A stretch of DNA of 20,257 nucleotides from a virus. The DNA lies in the IMG/VR virus record IMGVR_UViG_3300025162_000204, positions 1 through 20,257 of that record. One strand, written 5' to 3'. Positions 1-7,778 of this stretch are shown here, in pieces (the stretch's first letter is position 1; each line of letters starts with the position of its first letter). The translations under genes were made by a program, and so were the position numbers. Under the pieces are notes generated by a model. That model saw only the letters and a list, made by a program, of their open reading frames with translations. It made no database searches and had not been told where the DNA came from.

Positions 1-946
1 TTCTTGCTAATTTTTGATTAGCTCCATTATCTCCAAATGTTACTCCATTATTACTTCCAGCCTGACTCTGGTCTATATTATCTGTGCTACTTACTGCTGT
101 TACTTTAGGATAGAAGAGAGCGGGGAAAGAACCTGAGTTGGTGATGGAGGAGACTTCTTCTAGGGTCATTGAGTTGACATCAAACCAAGCGTCAGAGATG
201 TTGCCTGCATTGTTATTAAGAATAAAAGATAGTGTTAGATATACGCAAGTTGAACCTGATGTGAATGTTTTTGTTAATAAAGTCCAATCATTACTACCAC
301 TTAATGTATTAGTAGATGCTCCGCTTGCGTCAATTCTTGTGCCCGTTGCGTCATATAATCTAAAAGCAGTAAAAACGCCAGAAGCTGTAGTGTTATTAGT
401 TTTAGCATAACAACTGAATTTGTAAGAGGTAGATGGTTTTATTGGTATTGCATATTTAGTTAAACGAGATAAAGAAATAATATTAGCTGGTTCTACAATA
501 TCTCCAATAACACACCAAACTCTACCAGTAATATCTGTCGTAGATACTTTAAGTGTTAATCTACCAGTTCTCGTTACAGCACTATCAAACTCTCCTGAAA
601 TATTAGCCGCTTTGACGTTTAAATAAATTCCATATTTCTCATCTTCTATAGCTCCGTTTGTAGTCCTCGCCACATCCCCTGTAGCACTATCAATAACTCT
701 AACCACTCCACCTTTGACTGTGAGGGGGGTAACTACGGTTGAGGTATTAGATGCACCCGTCATCGTATTAGAATAGTTTGCATCCTTTGAAGCACGATTT
801 TGTACGAGCGATCCTGAATCAGATGCGACACGATGAATTTCCACCATTAATCTGTCTGTGACATGATCTATCTGTAAAGGCAAAGTTCCACTTGTGGTGG
901 ATTTTCCTAAACCTACCTGTACATAATTTGCGTCTCTGTTTGCCAT
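1..946 (-). CDS. Tail or head fibre protein with carbohydrate-binding-like region (partial)
   Basis: The frame is open from an ATG at 946 to the window edge, giving about 315 residues with the C-terminus missing. The start MANRDANYVQVG resembles N-termini of phage virion proteins. Roughly residues 165-265 read like a carbohydrate-binding module of the CBM4/9 jelly-roll type: a stretch with Y-x-I-P-I-K-P and SYKFSCYAKT, then LYDATGTRI, then WTLLTKTFTS and AWFDVNSMTLEE. In such modules the SY-F-x-YAK strand and the closing 'D-x-x-x-L-E' strand are typical. Inference: a surface fibre or adhesin that binds host glycans. The start lies 2 bp past the stop of the upstream gene, in an AT leader without a Shine-Dalgarno. 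Enzymatic activity cannot be judged because the end is missing. Confidence 0.7.
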   Translation of the reverse strand, partial: MANRDANYVQVGLGKSTTSGTLPLQIDHVTDRLMVEIHRVASDSGSLVQNRASKDANYSNTMTGASNTSTVVTPLTVKGGVVRVIDSATGDVARTTNGAIEDEKYGIYLNVKAANISGEFDSAVTRTGRLTLKVSTTDITGRVWCVIGDIVEPANIISLSRLTKYAIPIKPSTSYKFSCYAKTNNTTASGVFTAFRLYDATGTRIDASGASTNTLSGSNDWTLLTKTFTSGSTCVYLTLSFILNNNAGNISDAWFDVNSMTLEEVSSITNSGSFPALFYPKVTAVSSTDNIDQSQAGSNNGVTFGDNGANQKLAR

Positions 947-947
947 A

Positions 948-1289
948 TTAACTTAAATATATAAAAGAAACTCCCTCTTCGTTAACTGCTGAATCTATGT
1001 AAACCTTTGAAAGATTATCTATGTCAATACTCACTGTTTCACCTGCGGACAGCTGAAATCCATTACTAGACGCAACTATACTCGATCCTACGTATATGAG
1101 CCCAGTGTTGACCGATTTTGCACGAACGGTGACCGATTTTATAGCCGTTGTACTCGCCAAAGCCACCCTTGTACCTGCTGTTGTGACAGTTTGAACCCCT
1201 GAACCAACAATTGAATAAGGCAATACGTTGACTCCATTTGTGACTAGTGATGTTAAATTACCGCTTGACCCCTGCTCAATGGAACTCAA
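948..1289 (-). CDS. Small beta-rich virion protein (knob-like), TTG start
   Basis: A 113-residue Ser/Thr/Val/Gly-rich protein without predicted helices or internal methionines. The C-terminal half (TGLIYVGSS, LSAGETVSIDID, VSFIYLS) matches a pattern common in small phage virion proteins: a short beta-sandwich that follows AL..TT..K.VT...KS. It resembles the protein at 2402-2716, which has NILYVNFGD at the equivalent place. No ATG exists in frame. The best start is a TTG at 1289 that overlaps the TGA stop of the upstream HNH gene (TTGA). The original N-terminus may have been displaced when that HNH gene arrived. Inference: the tip domain of a capsid or tail fibre, with the coiled-coil gene at 1917-2399 as its stalk. 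No enzymatic motif is seen. Confidence 0.7.
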   Translation of the reverse strand: MSSIEQGSSGNLTSLVTNGVNVLPYSIVGSGVQTVTTAGTRVALASTTAIKSVTVRAKSVNTGLIYVGSSIVASSNGFQLSAGETVSIDIDNLSKVYIDSAVNEEGVSFIYLS

Positions 1290-1912
1290 AATGAAACTTT
1301 TGATACTGACATTAATTCTCTAAATGTAGGAATTAATCGTTTCTCTTCTTCCCTCTTTTTAGGATGATGGAAGTGGCATAAAGTGATGCCATTGTTTATA
1401 TCAAATCTTAACTCAGGATAATCTTTGTAACTTAAGATGTGGTGTGCTACTAAACGACCTTTGCAATCTTTATTATTAATTTTACATATACACAAATCTC
1501 TTTTCTTTACCGATTGTGACCAATAACGATGTGCTGGACTTCCCCTATCTTTTGAAGCATCGTTGTGTATTTTTAATTTACTCCTATCTTTAATCCATCT
1601 CCAATTGAGTTCTCCTCTACATTTTGATGCTCTTTTTTCAATTGTATCTGGCGACTGTTTATTCCCTAACATCCACATCCCATTTCCATTCGCCAAAGCC
1701 GTTGCTCGTCTTTTCTCTGAAAGAGTGGCTACAACTTCGGGATGTTCTTGAAAATACTTCTTTACTGAATCACTAATCTTTTTCTTTCTTTCTTTTGGTA
1801 CTGGAACTCCTTTGTTGCTCGGTGACATCCCCAGACGAACTTTATTACCCTTGCTTCTTTCCGAAGTGAACCATCCTTTGTTTATTCCGTTTTTTGGATA
1901 ACCACTTGGCAT
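1286..1912 (-). CDS. HNH homing-type endonuclease with NUMOD3-like repeats
   Basis: A 208-residue basic protein. Residues about 30-60 and 84-106 look like NUMOD3-type DNA-binding repeats (NKGVPVPKERKKKISDS; GNKQSPDTIEKRASKCRGE). The C-terminal nuclease core has Cys141/Cys143 and Cys150, then AHHI at 156-159 (catalytic His pair 157-158), Asn174, and the closing CHFHH at 179-183, so the HNH order is intact. Such proteins cut DNA site-specifically and spread as freestanding homing genes. It sits between a coiled-coil gene (4 bp upstream) and a small beta-rich gene (start overlapping its stop), splitting what looks like a stalk/knob pair. It is therefore probably a selfish insertion rather than part of the virion. 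The ATG at 1912 has an AT-rich leader. Confidence 0.85.
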   Translation of the reverse strand: MPSGYPKNGINKGWFTSERSKGNKVRLGMSPSNKGVPVPKERKKKISDSVKKYFQEHPEVVATLSEKRRATALANGNGMWMLGNKQSPDTIEKRASKCRGELNWRWIKDRSKLKIHNDASKDRGSPAHRYWSQSVKKRDLCICKINNKDCKGRLVAHHILSYKDYPELRFDINNGITLCHFHHPKKREEEKRLIPTFRELMSVSKVSF

Positions 1913-1916
1913 GATT

Positions 1917-2399
1917 TTATTCTATTGCTTTTAATAATCTCTCGACTTTTTGTGAATGTGCCGTCTCTTTTTTTAATAAATCTGCAATCCTTTGTGCTAT
2001 TTCTTTTTCCTTTTCTTCAAGTTTTGTCTCTCTTTCATTTATACCTGCAATTGCAATTTCATTGATTTCTTTTAATTGTTTGGTCTCTTCTTGAATTTGT
2101 GCTAACTCTGATTTTTTAATATCAATATCGTGACCTAAAAAACCATTTTGATTTACTTTTTCCTGTATAGCTTTATTTAAGGTACTATCAACAATTTTTA
2201 ATGAATCAATACTTTCTTCTAAATCCTTTATTACAATATGTTTTGCATTAATATCGTTAGTTAAATCTTGAGAAAGTTTTGTGAGTCTTTTGAACTCTGC
2301 CTCCATAATAGTAATATTATTTTGTGCATTCTCAATACGACTCTGTAAATCATCGGGAAGGGGTAGTTGAGGACCTGTTTGATTAAGTGTGTCTAACAT
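1917..2399 (-). CDS. Coiled-coil protein (fibre stalk candidate)
   Basis: 160 residues. After a Pro/Leu-rich lead of about 15 residues, nearly the whole protein (about residues 18-158) is Glu/Lys/Ile/Leu heptad-like sequence with almost no proline or aromatic residues, predicting one long coiled coil. There is no signal peptide and no catalytic motif. The ATG at 2399 lies 2 bp after the stop of the beta-rich gene 2402-2716. The pairing of a coiled-coil gene with a small beta gene occurs twice here (2718-3419 with 2402-2716, and this gene with 948-1289), so a stalk for a virion fibre is a reasonable inference. Rod-like spacer or chaperone roles are alternatives. No named family is recognised. 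Confidence 0.7.
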   Translation of the reverse strand: MLDTLNQTGPQLPLPDDLQSRIENAQNNITIMEAEFKRLTKLSQDLTNDINAKHIVIKDLEESIDSLKIVDSTLNKAIQEKVNQNGFLGHDIDIKKSELAQIQEETKQLKEINEIAIAGINERETKLEEKEKEIAQRIADLLKKETAHSQKVERLLKAIE

Positions 2400-2401
2400 A
2401 T

Positions 2402-2716
2402 TTATAACTCAAGTACTGAGTATGAAGGGCTAGTCCCACCGACTGTAATGAGACCTCTGTAAACATTTCCATCCATCATTGAAAGCGATCCCCCTGTACC
2501 ATCTGCTGTTCCAGTACAAGCTTTGAGTATCGCAATGTAATGTGTTGAATCAGCGGCAACATCTCCAAAGTTTACATAAAGAATATTTGTGCTTTGATTT
2601 TGAATCATAAAACCTGTTCTCGCTGAATTAGCAGCCAAAGCTGTCGTTGATGTTTGAGCACCAACTGCTGATCCTGAACCTAAACTATCTCTAAACTCTA
2701 AACAATTGTTTGCCAT
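2402..2716 (-). CDS. Small beta-rich virion protein (knob-like)
   Basis: 104 residues starting MANNCLEFRDSLGSG. The rest alternates short beta strands and Gly/Ser/Thr turns: TGFMIQNQSTNILYVNFGD in the middle and GNVYRGLITVGG near the end. The pattern 'QN-x-STN-x-LYV-x-x-G' is common in small phage structural proteins that sit beside fibre or capsid genes. It shares this organisation with the protein at 948-1289, so the two are probable paralogues. The GTSPSYSVLEL end gives a closing strand. The ATG at 2716 is 1 bp past the upstream coiled-coil gene's stop, with an A-rich leader (AAAAAAATAAT) and no Shine-Dalgarno. Inference: the head domain carried by the upstream coiled-coil stalk. Sequence alone does not show whether it sits on the capsid or the tail. 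Confidence 0.7.
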   Translation of the reverse strand: MANNCLEFRDSLGSGSAVGAQTSTTALAANSARTGFMIQNQSTNILYVNFGDVAADSTHYIAILKACTGTADGTGGSLSMMDGNVYRGLITVGGTSPSYSVLEL

Positions 2717-2717
2717 A

Positions 2718-3419
2718 TTATTTTTTTAATTGTAGAGCGGCTTTTAATGCCTGTCTCTGTGAATAAATTAATTGCTTTTCTTTTATCAAATCTTGCTCTC
2801 TTACTCTCAAACTTCTCTCTAACTCTTGCAATGAAATCTCTTTGAGTTCGAGTGCTGTCTTTCTATTATTAAAATCTTTTTCTCTGTCTTCCATTTCTTT
2901 TATAAAAAATAATGCTCTTGTGTTTATTTCCTGCGACATTTTTTTGTTACCTTCCTCTTGCATCTGCACTGCTTTTTCTTTGACAAACAAATTTTCTTCC
3001 CTTTTCTGTAGGGATTGGTCTTTTTCGCTAACTTCATCAAGCTTTTCTTCAAGTTTTTCAGAAAGCTCATCAACATAAATTTGTTTATCGGTGGCTGACT
3101 TTAATTTGTCATTTGCCTCCTTGTTTATATTATCTACCCTTTGTTGATATAAATCAATTGGGATTAGTGCCTGTTGTTTCCTTCTCTCCAACACCTTTAA
3201 TTCGGTCTCTAAATCCCTTATTTTACCTAGCGCAACCTCCTCCTCACTGATCCATTTCACCCTTTGATTAGCGAGAGCGACCTCAAACTGTGCATTGACA
3301 TTGTTTAATTCCGTTCTCGCTTTATCAAGAGCTTTCTTTATATCCGAAGTACGCATAACATCACGAGCAAGTTCTGTTGCCTTTGATGATTTAATTTCCT
3401 CTGATGTAAAGAGTTTCAT
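2718..3419 (-). CDS. Long coiled-coil protein (fibre stalk candidate)
   Basis: 233 residues, almost entirely charged heptad sequence (Glu, Lys, Arg, Gln, Leu), from about residue 20 to the end. Examples are KVLERRKQQ-like, SEKLEEKLDEVSEKDQSLQKR and NRKTALELKEISLQ; the only break is around ALIPIDLYQQR (about residues 84-94). No signal peptide, membrane segment or catalytic motif is present. The C-terminal style (E-x-x-L-x-x-x-E ending in AALQLKK) resembles the end of the other coiled-coil gene at 1917-2399, suggesting duplication. The ATG at 3419 lies 2 bp after the upstream stop, with leader AAAAAATAACA. Inference: a stalk or rod component of the virion. A tape-measure role is unlikely because it is short and has no membrane or enzymatic segments. 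Confidence 0.7.
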   Translation of the reverse strand: MKLFTSEEIKSSKATELARDVMRTSDIKKALDKARTELNNVNAQFEVALANQRVKWISEEEVALGKIRDLETELKVLERRKQQALIPIDLYQQRVDNINKEANDKLKSATDKQIYVDELSEKLEEKLDEVSEKDQSLQKREENLFVKEKAVQMQEEGNKKMSQEINTRALFFIKEMEDREKDFNNRKTALELKEISLQELERSLRVREQDLIKEKQLIYSQRQALKAALQLKK

Positions 3420-3421
3420 TG

Positions 3422-3958
3422 TTATTTTTTCTTACTCTTTTTTGCTGCTGCAAATTCAACAGGTTTTTCTGCTGTTTTCTTTGCAACATTATCCACACTT
3501 GCGAAGTTTTCTAACTTCACTCCTGCAACTATCGATGATACCGGTTCTGCTTTTTTAGAACCATTCTCGATGTCTGCTAACACCTGATCACGAATTTGTG
3601 CCTTCATAACTGCGATCTGTGGTGACTCTTCATCCACCTCAAGCTCTCGAACAATCTGATCCTCGTAGACCTTTCTTGCATCAGGAACTCCCATCATATT
3701 AGCTCCACGATAAAATCTATCGGTTTTGCGACCTTCGATTTCATCCTCCTTCGCTTTCTGAATCATGATTTTGTCTACCAATTTTGTGGTAGCAATAACC
3801 ATCAAGTGATGTGGCAACTCGATAGTATCATGAGCTTTTACAGAGATAGGTTTACCATCCCAATGGAATGTAAAGAGATCGTCTGTAATGTTAGTAAATG
3901 CAAAACGTCTCAAAGGGTTAAAAACTCCTTCATCCTTTGGGAATAAATATGTTGACAT
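3422..3958 (-). CDS. Virion-associated hypothetical protein
   Basis: 178 residues. The N-terminal part (about 10-60) reads as a small beta domain: NPLRRFAFTNITDDLFTF, then WDGKPISVKAHDTIELP, then HHLMVIATTKLVDKI. Similar 'FTN-x-x-x-x-x-F-x-x-x-WDGKPY-x-x-x-AG' starts recur in proteins coded near phage capsid genes. A helical, acidic middle follows (about 85-140), then an Ala/Lys-rich low-complexity tail ending KKSKKK. It follows the decoration-protein candidate after a 94-bp gap holding two hairpins, and precedes the coiled-coil genes. The ATG at 3958 follows ATTAATC with no Shine-Dalgarno. Function unknown. A head completion or fibre attachment role would fit the position but is not shown by any motif. 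Confidence 0.65.
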   Translation of the reverse strand: MSTYLFPKDEGVFNPLRRFAFTNITDDLFTFHWDGKPISVKAHDTIELPHHLMVIATTKLVDKIMIQKAKEDEIEGRKTDRFYRGANMMGVPDARKVYEDQIVRELEVDEESPQIAVMKAQIRDQVLADIENGSKKAEPVSSIVAGVKLENFASVDNVAKKTAEKPVEFAAAKKSKKK

Positions 3959-3989
3959 GATTAATGACTAATTAATCTAATAAATAGAT

Positions 3990-4040
3990 GCGATTGACTA
4001 AATCGCCTCTCTACAATCCATTATACTAGATAATGGACTG
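3990..4040 (-). promoter_or_regulatory. Two tandem hairpins in an intergenic gap
   Basis: The 94-bp gap 3959-4052 contains two inverted repeats. One is GCGATT/AATCGC (3990-3995 with 4001-4006, 5-nt loop). The other is TCCATTAT/ATAATGGA (4017-4024 with 4030-4037, 5-nt loop), which extends by two more pairs past one mismatch (4014-4015 with 4039-4040). On the minus-strand transcript they lie just after the stop of the 4053-4808 gene. Neither is followed by a clear U-run, so a classical intrinsic terminator is doubtful. An RNA-processing or 3'-end-stabilising element for the head-gene transcript is possible. Confidence 0.4.
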
Positions 4041-4052
4041 TGTGAGAAGTGA

Positions 4053-4808
4053 CTATGAAATTCTCAAGCTAACTGGACCATATTGTCCGTTTACACCTGT
4101 TTTCAAGTTGTAAGCGATGTCCATCAAAGTAGCTGCTGTGACCTGAAGTGCACCTGCAGTTCCTGAGTTGGGACCTGACAAACCTGTACCAATAGCTGGT
4201 GTACCTGCGATCAAAGCATTTGCAATACCTTTGACTTGTAACCAACCATAATAAGTAGCCGCCAAGTTATTTACTGCAACTCCTACAATCTTTCCTGTGA
4301 TTGTGCTTGGAGCTTGTATAACTGCAGAACATGTTGGTGGAATTATTGTTACTGTGGCTGAAGTTGTAACAGCTGCCATTGCATCTTCAAGTTTCAATGT
4401 TATTGATGTACCTGAAGCTGTAACTGCTGTGTTTGATGAAATCTTTGAAATCTGACCTCCTCCATTAGCAACTGTTCCATACGTAGTATAGAAACCTCCT
4501 GCTAACTGATTTGCTACGATAGCTGTACCTGTTGAAATCGTAAGAGTTGTTGTCAAAGCACCAGCTGCGATTGCAACTGCTGTGACATCGGTCAAATTTG
4601 CTGAGATAGCTGCATCTTGCTGTAGTTGACCTACAATCAAAGGTGAAGCTCCTGCTGAAGCAAATCTAAACTCTCTTCCGTCTCCTGTTGTGGCTCTTAC
4701 GCCCAAGTCAGGAACTTGTGTCATGTAAGGAACTGCGGCTGATGTTGGTGCTACCTGCACTAACAAGTCGGCTCCATTTACGATAACATCTGGTCTAAGT
4801 GATGACAT
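4053..4808 (-). CDS. Probable capsid decoration or structural protein
   Basis: 251 residues, rich in Ala, Thr, Gly and Val, with no cysteine clusters or catalytic motifs. Around residues 44-63 it has DGREFRFASAGASPLIVGQL, and around residues 186-202 VNNLAATYYGWLQVKG. Both blocks, flanking a beta-rich middle with repeated TTTLTIST/TSITLKLED-type strands, recall a family of phage structural proteins coded close to the major capsid gene. The ATG at 4808 follows a TTAATTAATTAATTC leader with no Shine-Dalgarno. It is separated from the beta-helix gene by 26 bp and followed by two hairpins. Inference: an abundant head-surface protein. A second capsid-lattice component or tail role cannot be excluded. 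Confidence 0.65.
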   Translation of the reverse strand: MSSLRPDVIVNGADLLVQVAPTSAAVPYMTQVPDLGVRATTGDGREFRFASAGASPLIVGQLQQDAAISANLTDVTAVAIAAGALTTTLTISTGTAIVANQLAGGFYTTYGTVANGGGQISKISSNTAVTASGTSITLKLEDAMAAVTTSATVTIIPPTCSAVIQAPSTITGKIVGVAVNNLAATYYGWLQVKGIANALIAGTPAIGTGLSGPNSGTAGALQVTAATLMDIAYNLKTGVNGQYGPVSLRIS

Positions 4809-4834
4809 ATTTTTGAATTAATTAATTAATAAAC

Positions 4835-5806
4835 CTAGTTAGTTGATTGTAACGCTATGTGAGTAGCGGCAACCTTTGCATTCAATGCGGCGAATACTCC
4901 TGTCGCTGTAGCTAATGCTGTACATCCAACAGCGGCGGTATCTCCTGATAATAGGATTATACCAACTGTTAGTGTTGCAGAAGTGATAGCTGTAGCTGGA
5001 GCTGAACCCAATGGGTTGGCAATGAATTGACAATCATGGAATTCCATAACTCTCTCAACATCTGTGGCTCCTCCCTTAACAAACGAAGTGGTGACTCCAC
5101 CTGCCTGTTTCCAGAATCTACATCCGTCAAACAAGACATCTCTTGAAACTAACCCAGTTCCGACCGTTCCCTTTGTGAGAAGAACTGCTGGTCTAACTTT
5201 ATTTCCTGAAACTGCATCTGCTAGTGAACCGAATGTACAATTAAAGAATTGGGCTGAGTCTCCATTCAATACCATTTCCGATACTGTATCAGAAGTTAGG
5301 TTTGTTGAATTGTAGAACTCGCAATTCCTGTAAACTGCATATTCTCCACCCTCTCCAACAGCTGCGACGTTCTGAGCAAGTGTATTATCGTTGTAAAATT
5401 TAATACCTGTAAAAGTATTACCTGTCCCTGTATTCTTGACTCCGAACACGTCTGTAGTTGCTGTCGTAATTCCCATGTATACCTTTGCTCTAGGTCCATA
5501 TTGTCTTCCCCATGTATCTCCTACAAAGTGAACTCTGTTTTTTGAAACAGTCAACATTGATGTCAATACGTGGTTTGCATTTGTACTCAATACGATAACA
5601 TCGTCGTTATTCGTTGTTGTAAGTGCATAAGCGGCTGCGACAGTAGCCATTGCGTTTGTTGGTGAAGTACCATTGTTTGTGTCTGATCCATTGGTAGCAT
5701 CAACATAATACACATCACCAAAGGTTGTATATCCACCTCCAAGAATTTCACTTGGTAGAATCTTTGCACCATATTTTAGTGCCGAATTGTAATTATTTAG
5801 TAACAT
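4835..5806 (-). CDS. Right-handed beta-helix-like virion protein
   Basis: 323 residues. After an N-terminal leader (MLLNNYNSALKYGAKILPSE) comes YYVDATNGSDTNNGTSP at about 33-49, the classic entry to pectin-lyase-like right-handed beta-helices ('YVD-x-x-x-GSD-x-x-x-GT-x-x-x-P'). Helical rungs with recurring N-x-x-F-x-x-C/I pieces follow: NTFTGIKFYND, AVYRNCEFYNS, AQFFNCTFGS, VLFDGCRFW, MEFHDCQFIA. It ends in an Ala/Thr/Val-rich tail (about 265-323). Beta-helices in phages usually form spikes or glycan-degrading tails. Here the gene directly follows the major capsid gene, which favours a capsid-attached spike or decoration. No catalytic residues can be assigned. Leader AAGATAAAAAAACAAAATG, no Shine-Dalgarno. 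Confidence 0.75.
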   Translation of the reverse strand: MLLNNYNSALKYGAKILPSEILGGGYTTFGDVYYVDATNGSDTNNGTSPTNAMATVAAAYALTTTNNDDVIVLSTNANHVLTSMLTVSKNRVHFVGDTWGRQYGPRAKVYMGITTATTDVFGVKNTGTGNTFTGIKFYNDNTLAQNVAAVGEGGEYAVYRNCEFYNSTNLTSDTVSEMVLNGDSAQFFNCTFGSLADAVSGNKVRPAVLLTKGTVGTGLVSRDVLFDGCRFWKQAGGVTTSFVKGGATDVERVMEFHDCQFIANPLGSAPATAITSATLTVGIILLSGDTAAVGCTALATATGVFAALNAKVAATHIALQSTN

Positions 5807-5866
5807 TTTGTTTTTTTATCTTAACCATCTCCCGTAGTCATTAACTCGAGGTCAATGGATGAACTA

Positions 5867-6895
5867 TTAAATGCCTGTGATACCTGTTAACTTACCATGT
5901 CTTCTTGGGTTATCTGTACATAGGTTACCTCCAAGAATTATGAATGAGTTAAATGCGAACTGGTTGTTTGATTTGATGAAACCTGTCCAGTAGAATCCTA
6001 GGTTTGAAACCTCATTATATGAGTTACCTGTGAATAGTTTTGAAGCTACTTCTACCTTCTTTGCTCCTTCGAATGCATCGAGTTCTACATCTAGACCATA
6101 GAAATCTACGAAGTTCTCGTTAAGCATTATCAATGATCCTGATGTTGCTTTTCTATCAGGAACTAATTCTAATCCTGCGAACATTAAACCTGAGAATCCT
6201 TCATAACCTTTATAGTTAGGAACGATATTTACTTCCTTGAATATTTTCTCTTGTGGTTGTAACAACTGTTCATACAAAGCCCATGTTGGATAATCTGTAT
6301 AAGCTCTTGTTGGTACAACGGTTGCATCTGCAATGTTGTTAAACAAAGTTCTCATGGTTGCAAGTGACAAAGTTGCGGCTGCTGTAACTGTGGATGCGAG
6401 TGTTGTGTATGTTGATCTTGAAAGACCTCCAATACTTGCAACGACTGATCCATCATCTACGATAGCTGCAAGACCTAGTGGGTCCTTGCTGTTGTTACCT
6501 GTTCCATCTGCCCAAAGCATTGTACCGATTCCATCAGCCAAATCTTGTGCTCTTGAAATCATTTCAATCTTTGTAAGATCCAATACTTTTCTAACTGTGT
6601 TGTTTGCAACGAGGTCTGTACCTGCGAGTGCAACGTTAGCTGTAACGAATCTTGGGTTGTATTTTAGCAATACTCTTGTGTCTGTAAAATCTGTTGGAAG
6701 AGTATCAAATCCGATGAAGGATTTAATTGCTGTTCCTACTTTGAATTTGATTGGGAAGTCCTGTGTAGCTGCATCAAATTTTTTGGTCTTTGATAGCATT
6801 TTTGTTGCAAAGACGTTTCCTCTCAATATTGTATCAACGACTCTTGGAACGATTTCCTCCATCGTGATTGTGTCGACAACGTTATTAAATGACAT
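5867..6895 (-). CDS. Major capsid protein (HK97-fold type)
   Basis: 342 residues, usual for a HK97-fold major capsid protein. The N-terminus (TMEEIVPRVVDTILRGNVFATKML) is the helix typical of such proteins. An E-loop-like beta stretch follows (FPIKFKVGTAIKSFIGFDTLP), then TRVLLKYNPRFVTANVALAG. Residues about 195-225 carry the spine-like LATMRTLFNNIADA, and the C-terminal part holds YEGFSGLMFAGLELVPDR. Placement right after a scaffold-like gene and after the portal is standard for phage head modules. There is no N-terminal delta-domain, consistent with a separate scaffold protein. Leader ACAAATAAAAT before the ATG at 6895. The phage's own GroEL/GroES is a plausible folding helper for this protein. 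Confidence 0.85.
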   Translation of the reverse strand: MSFNNVVDTITMEEIVPRVVDTILRGNVFATKMLSKTKKFDAATQDFPIKFKVGTAIKSFIGFDTLPTDFTDTRVLLKYNPRFVTANVALAGTDLVANNTVRKVLDLTKIEMISRAQDLADGIGTMLWADGTGNNSKDPLGLAAIVDDGSVVASIGGLSRSTYTTLASTVTAAATLSLATMRTLFNNIADATVVPTRAYTDYPTWALYEQLLQPQEKIFKEVNIVPNYKGYEGFSGLMFAGLELVPDRKATSGSLIMLNENFVDFYGLDVELDAFEGAKKVEVASKLFTGNSYNEVSNLGFYWTGFIKSNNQFAFNSFIILGGNLCTDNPRRHGKLTGITGI

Positions 6896-6916
6896 ATTTT
6901 ATTTGTAATTAAGTTA

Positions 6917-7726
6917 TTAAATTCTTCTTCTGTAAGCGTTCCAATCCATAGGGTTGTAATCTTTATTTACTTTTTCTGCCCCTGAAGGTTCGCCATCTGA
7001 ACTGCCTGATGTAAGACGTGTAACTGTTGATCGTGCCCTCTTCGAAGCTTGTCCTTTTGACTGATTTTTCAACTCATAGATTTCCATAGCTTTGTCAAAT
7101 GGTAGTAAATCACCGGAGTAGTTACCATCGGCATCCTTTGGTGTGTATTCATCAACAACCTCTAAGATACCAACCTGTTCTTCCTCTGTTAACTTTCTAC
7201 CGACATAATCCTGCAAATCCTGTAAATTGTTATCAATCACTGACTCGTTTCTAGCAAGTGACTTGACCTCATTCGTTCTTACCTCTTCGTACGTCTCACG
7301 TGCTTTCTGTTCTGCTCTCTGTTCGATATAAGCTATACGTTGAGTTTCAATTTCAGCAGCTTTTCTCGTATTCTCGTTGTCACCATATAATTTTATGAAT
7401 GACTCCAAGATAACTGAATCGACTGGTCTCTCCACGTCTTGCTGAACTGACTCTCTCTGTGATAACAAACGCTCATATCTCTCTTGAGCTTCAATTGCCC
7501 GATCCTCAGCTTCACGCTTTTGATCAGCAATTGTTTTGAACCTTGAGTATGGTACCTTCTGCTCCTCATCTGATACCTCCTCCTCATCCTTCCGAGTGAC
7601 TAGTTCGGCATCGTCTTGTCCCAACTCTTTGATTTGCGAAATCTCGGTTGTTGTCTCCGAGGTGTCTGCTTTATCAGCTCCGACACCGAACGCTGGTGCG
7701 TCAAGATTAACTTTTTTCTCTTCCAT
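6917..7726 (-). CDS. Capsid scaffolding-like protein
   Basis: 269 residues, acidic and mainly helical. The N-terminal 55 residues are disordered and rich in Asp, Glu and Thr. KVPYSRFKTIADQKREAEDR (about 57-76) is a signature of phage scaffold proteins, in which VPYSRF precedes a long coiled coil. Helices follow to about residue 165, then LTEEEQVGILEVVDEYTP, and a basic C-terminal region (SKRARSTVTRL) ending NPMDWNAYRRRI, as expected for the coat-binding end of a scaffold. It lies directly upstream of the major capsid gene (21 bp). No protease is recognised nearby, so removal may not require cleavage. The ATG at 7726 follows CCCCGTAGTT with no clear Shine-Dalgarno. Confidence 0.75.
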   Translation of the reverse strand: MEEKKVNLDAPAFGVGADKADTSETTTEISQIKELGQDDAELVTRKDEEEVSDEEQKVPYSRFKTIADQKREAEDRAIEAQERYERLLSQRESVQQDVERPVDSVILESFIKLYGDNENTRKAAEIETQRIAYIEQRAEQKARETYEEVRTNEVKSLARNESVIDNNLQDLQDYVGRKLTEEEQVGILEVVDEYTPKDADGNYSGDLLPFDKAMEIYELKNQSKGQASKRARSTVTRLTSGSSDGEPSGAEKVNKDYNPMDWNAYRRRI

Positions 7727-7778
7727 AACTACGGGGAGCTTTTTCTTACGAGGGAAGCGCCCGAGCTAACCCACAACG

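Noticed and set aside
138-410. Plus-strand open frame of 90 codons
   Set aside because: It lies wholly inside the minus-strand fibre gene, which runs unbroken across it and has protein-like sequence. Every other gene is on the minus strand.
5807-5866. Imperfect palindrome around CTCGAG in the gap before the beta-helix gene
   Set aside because: It needs a bulge and has no match to a known operator or terminator.
6333-6908. Plus-strand frame of 191 codons opposite the capsid gene
   Set aside because: An antisense shadow of the clear major capsid protein, with no protein-like motifs of its own.
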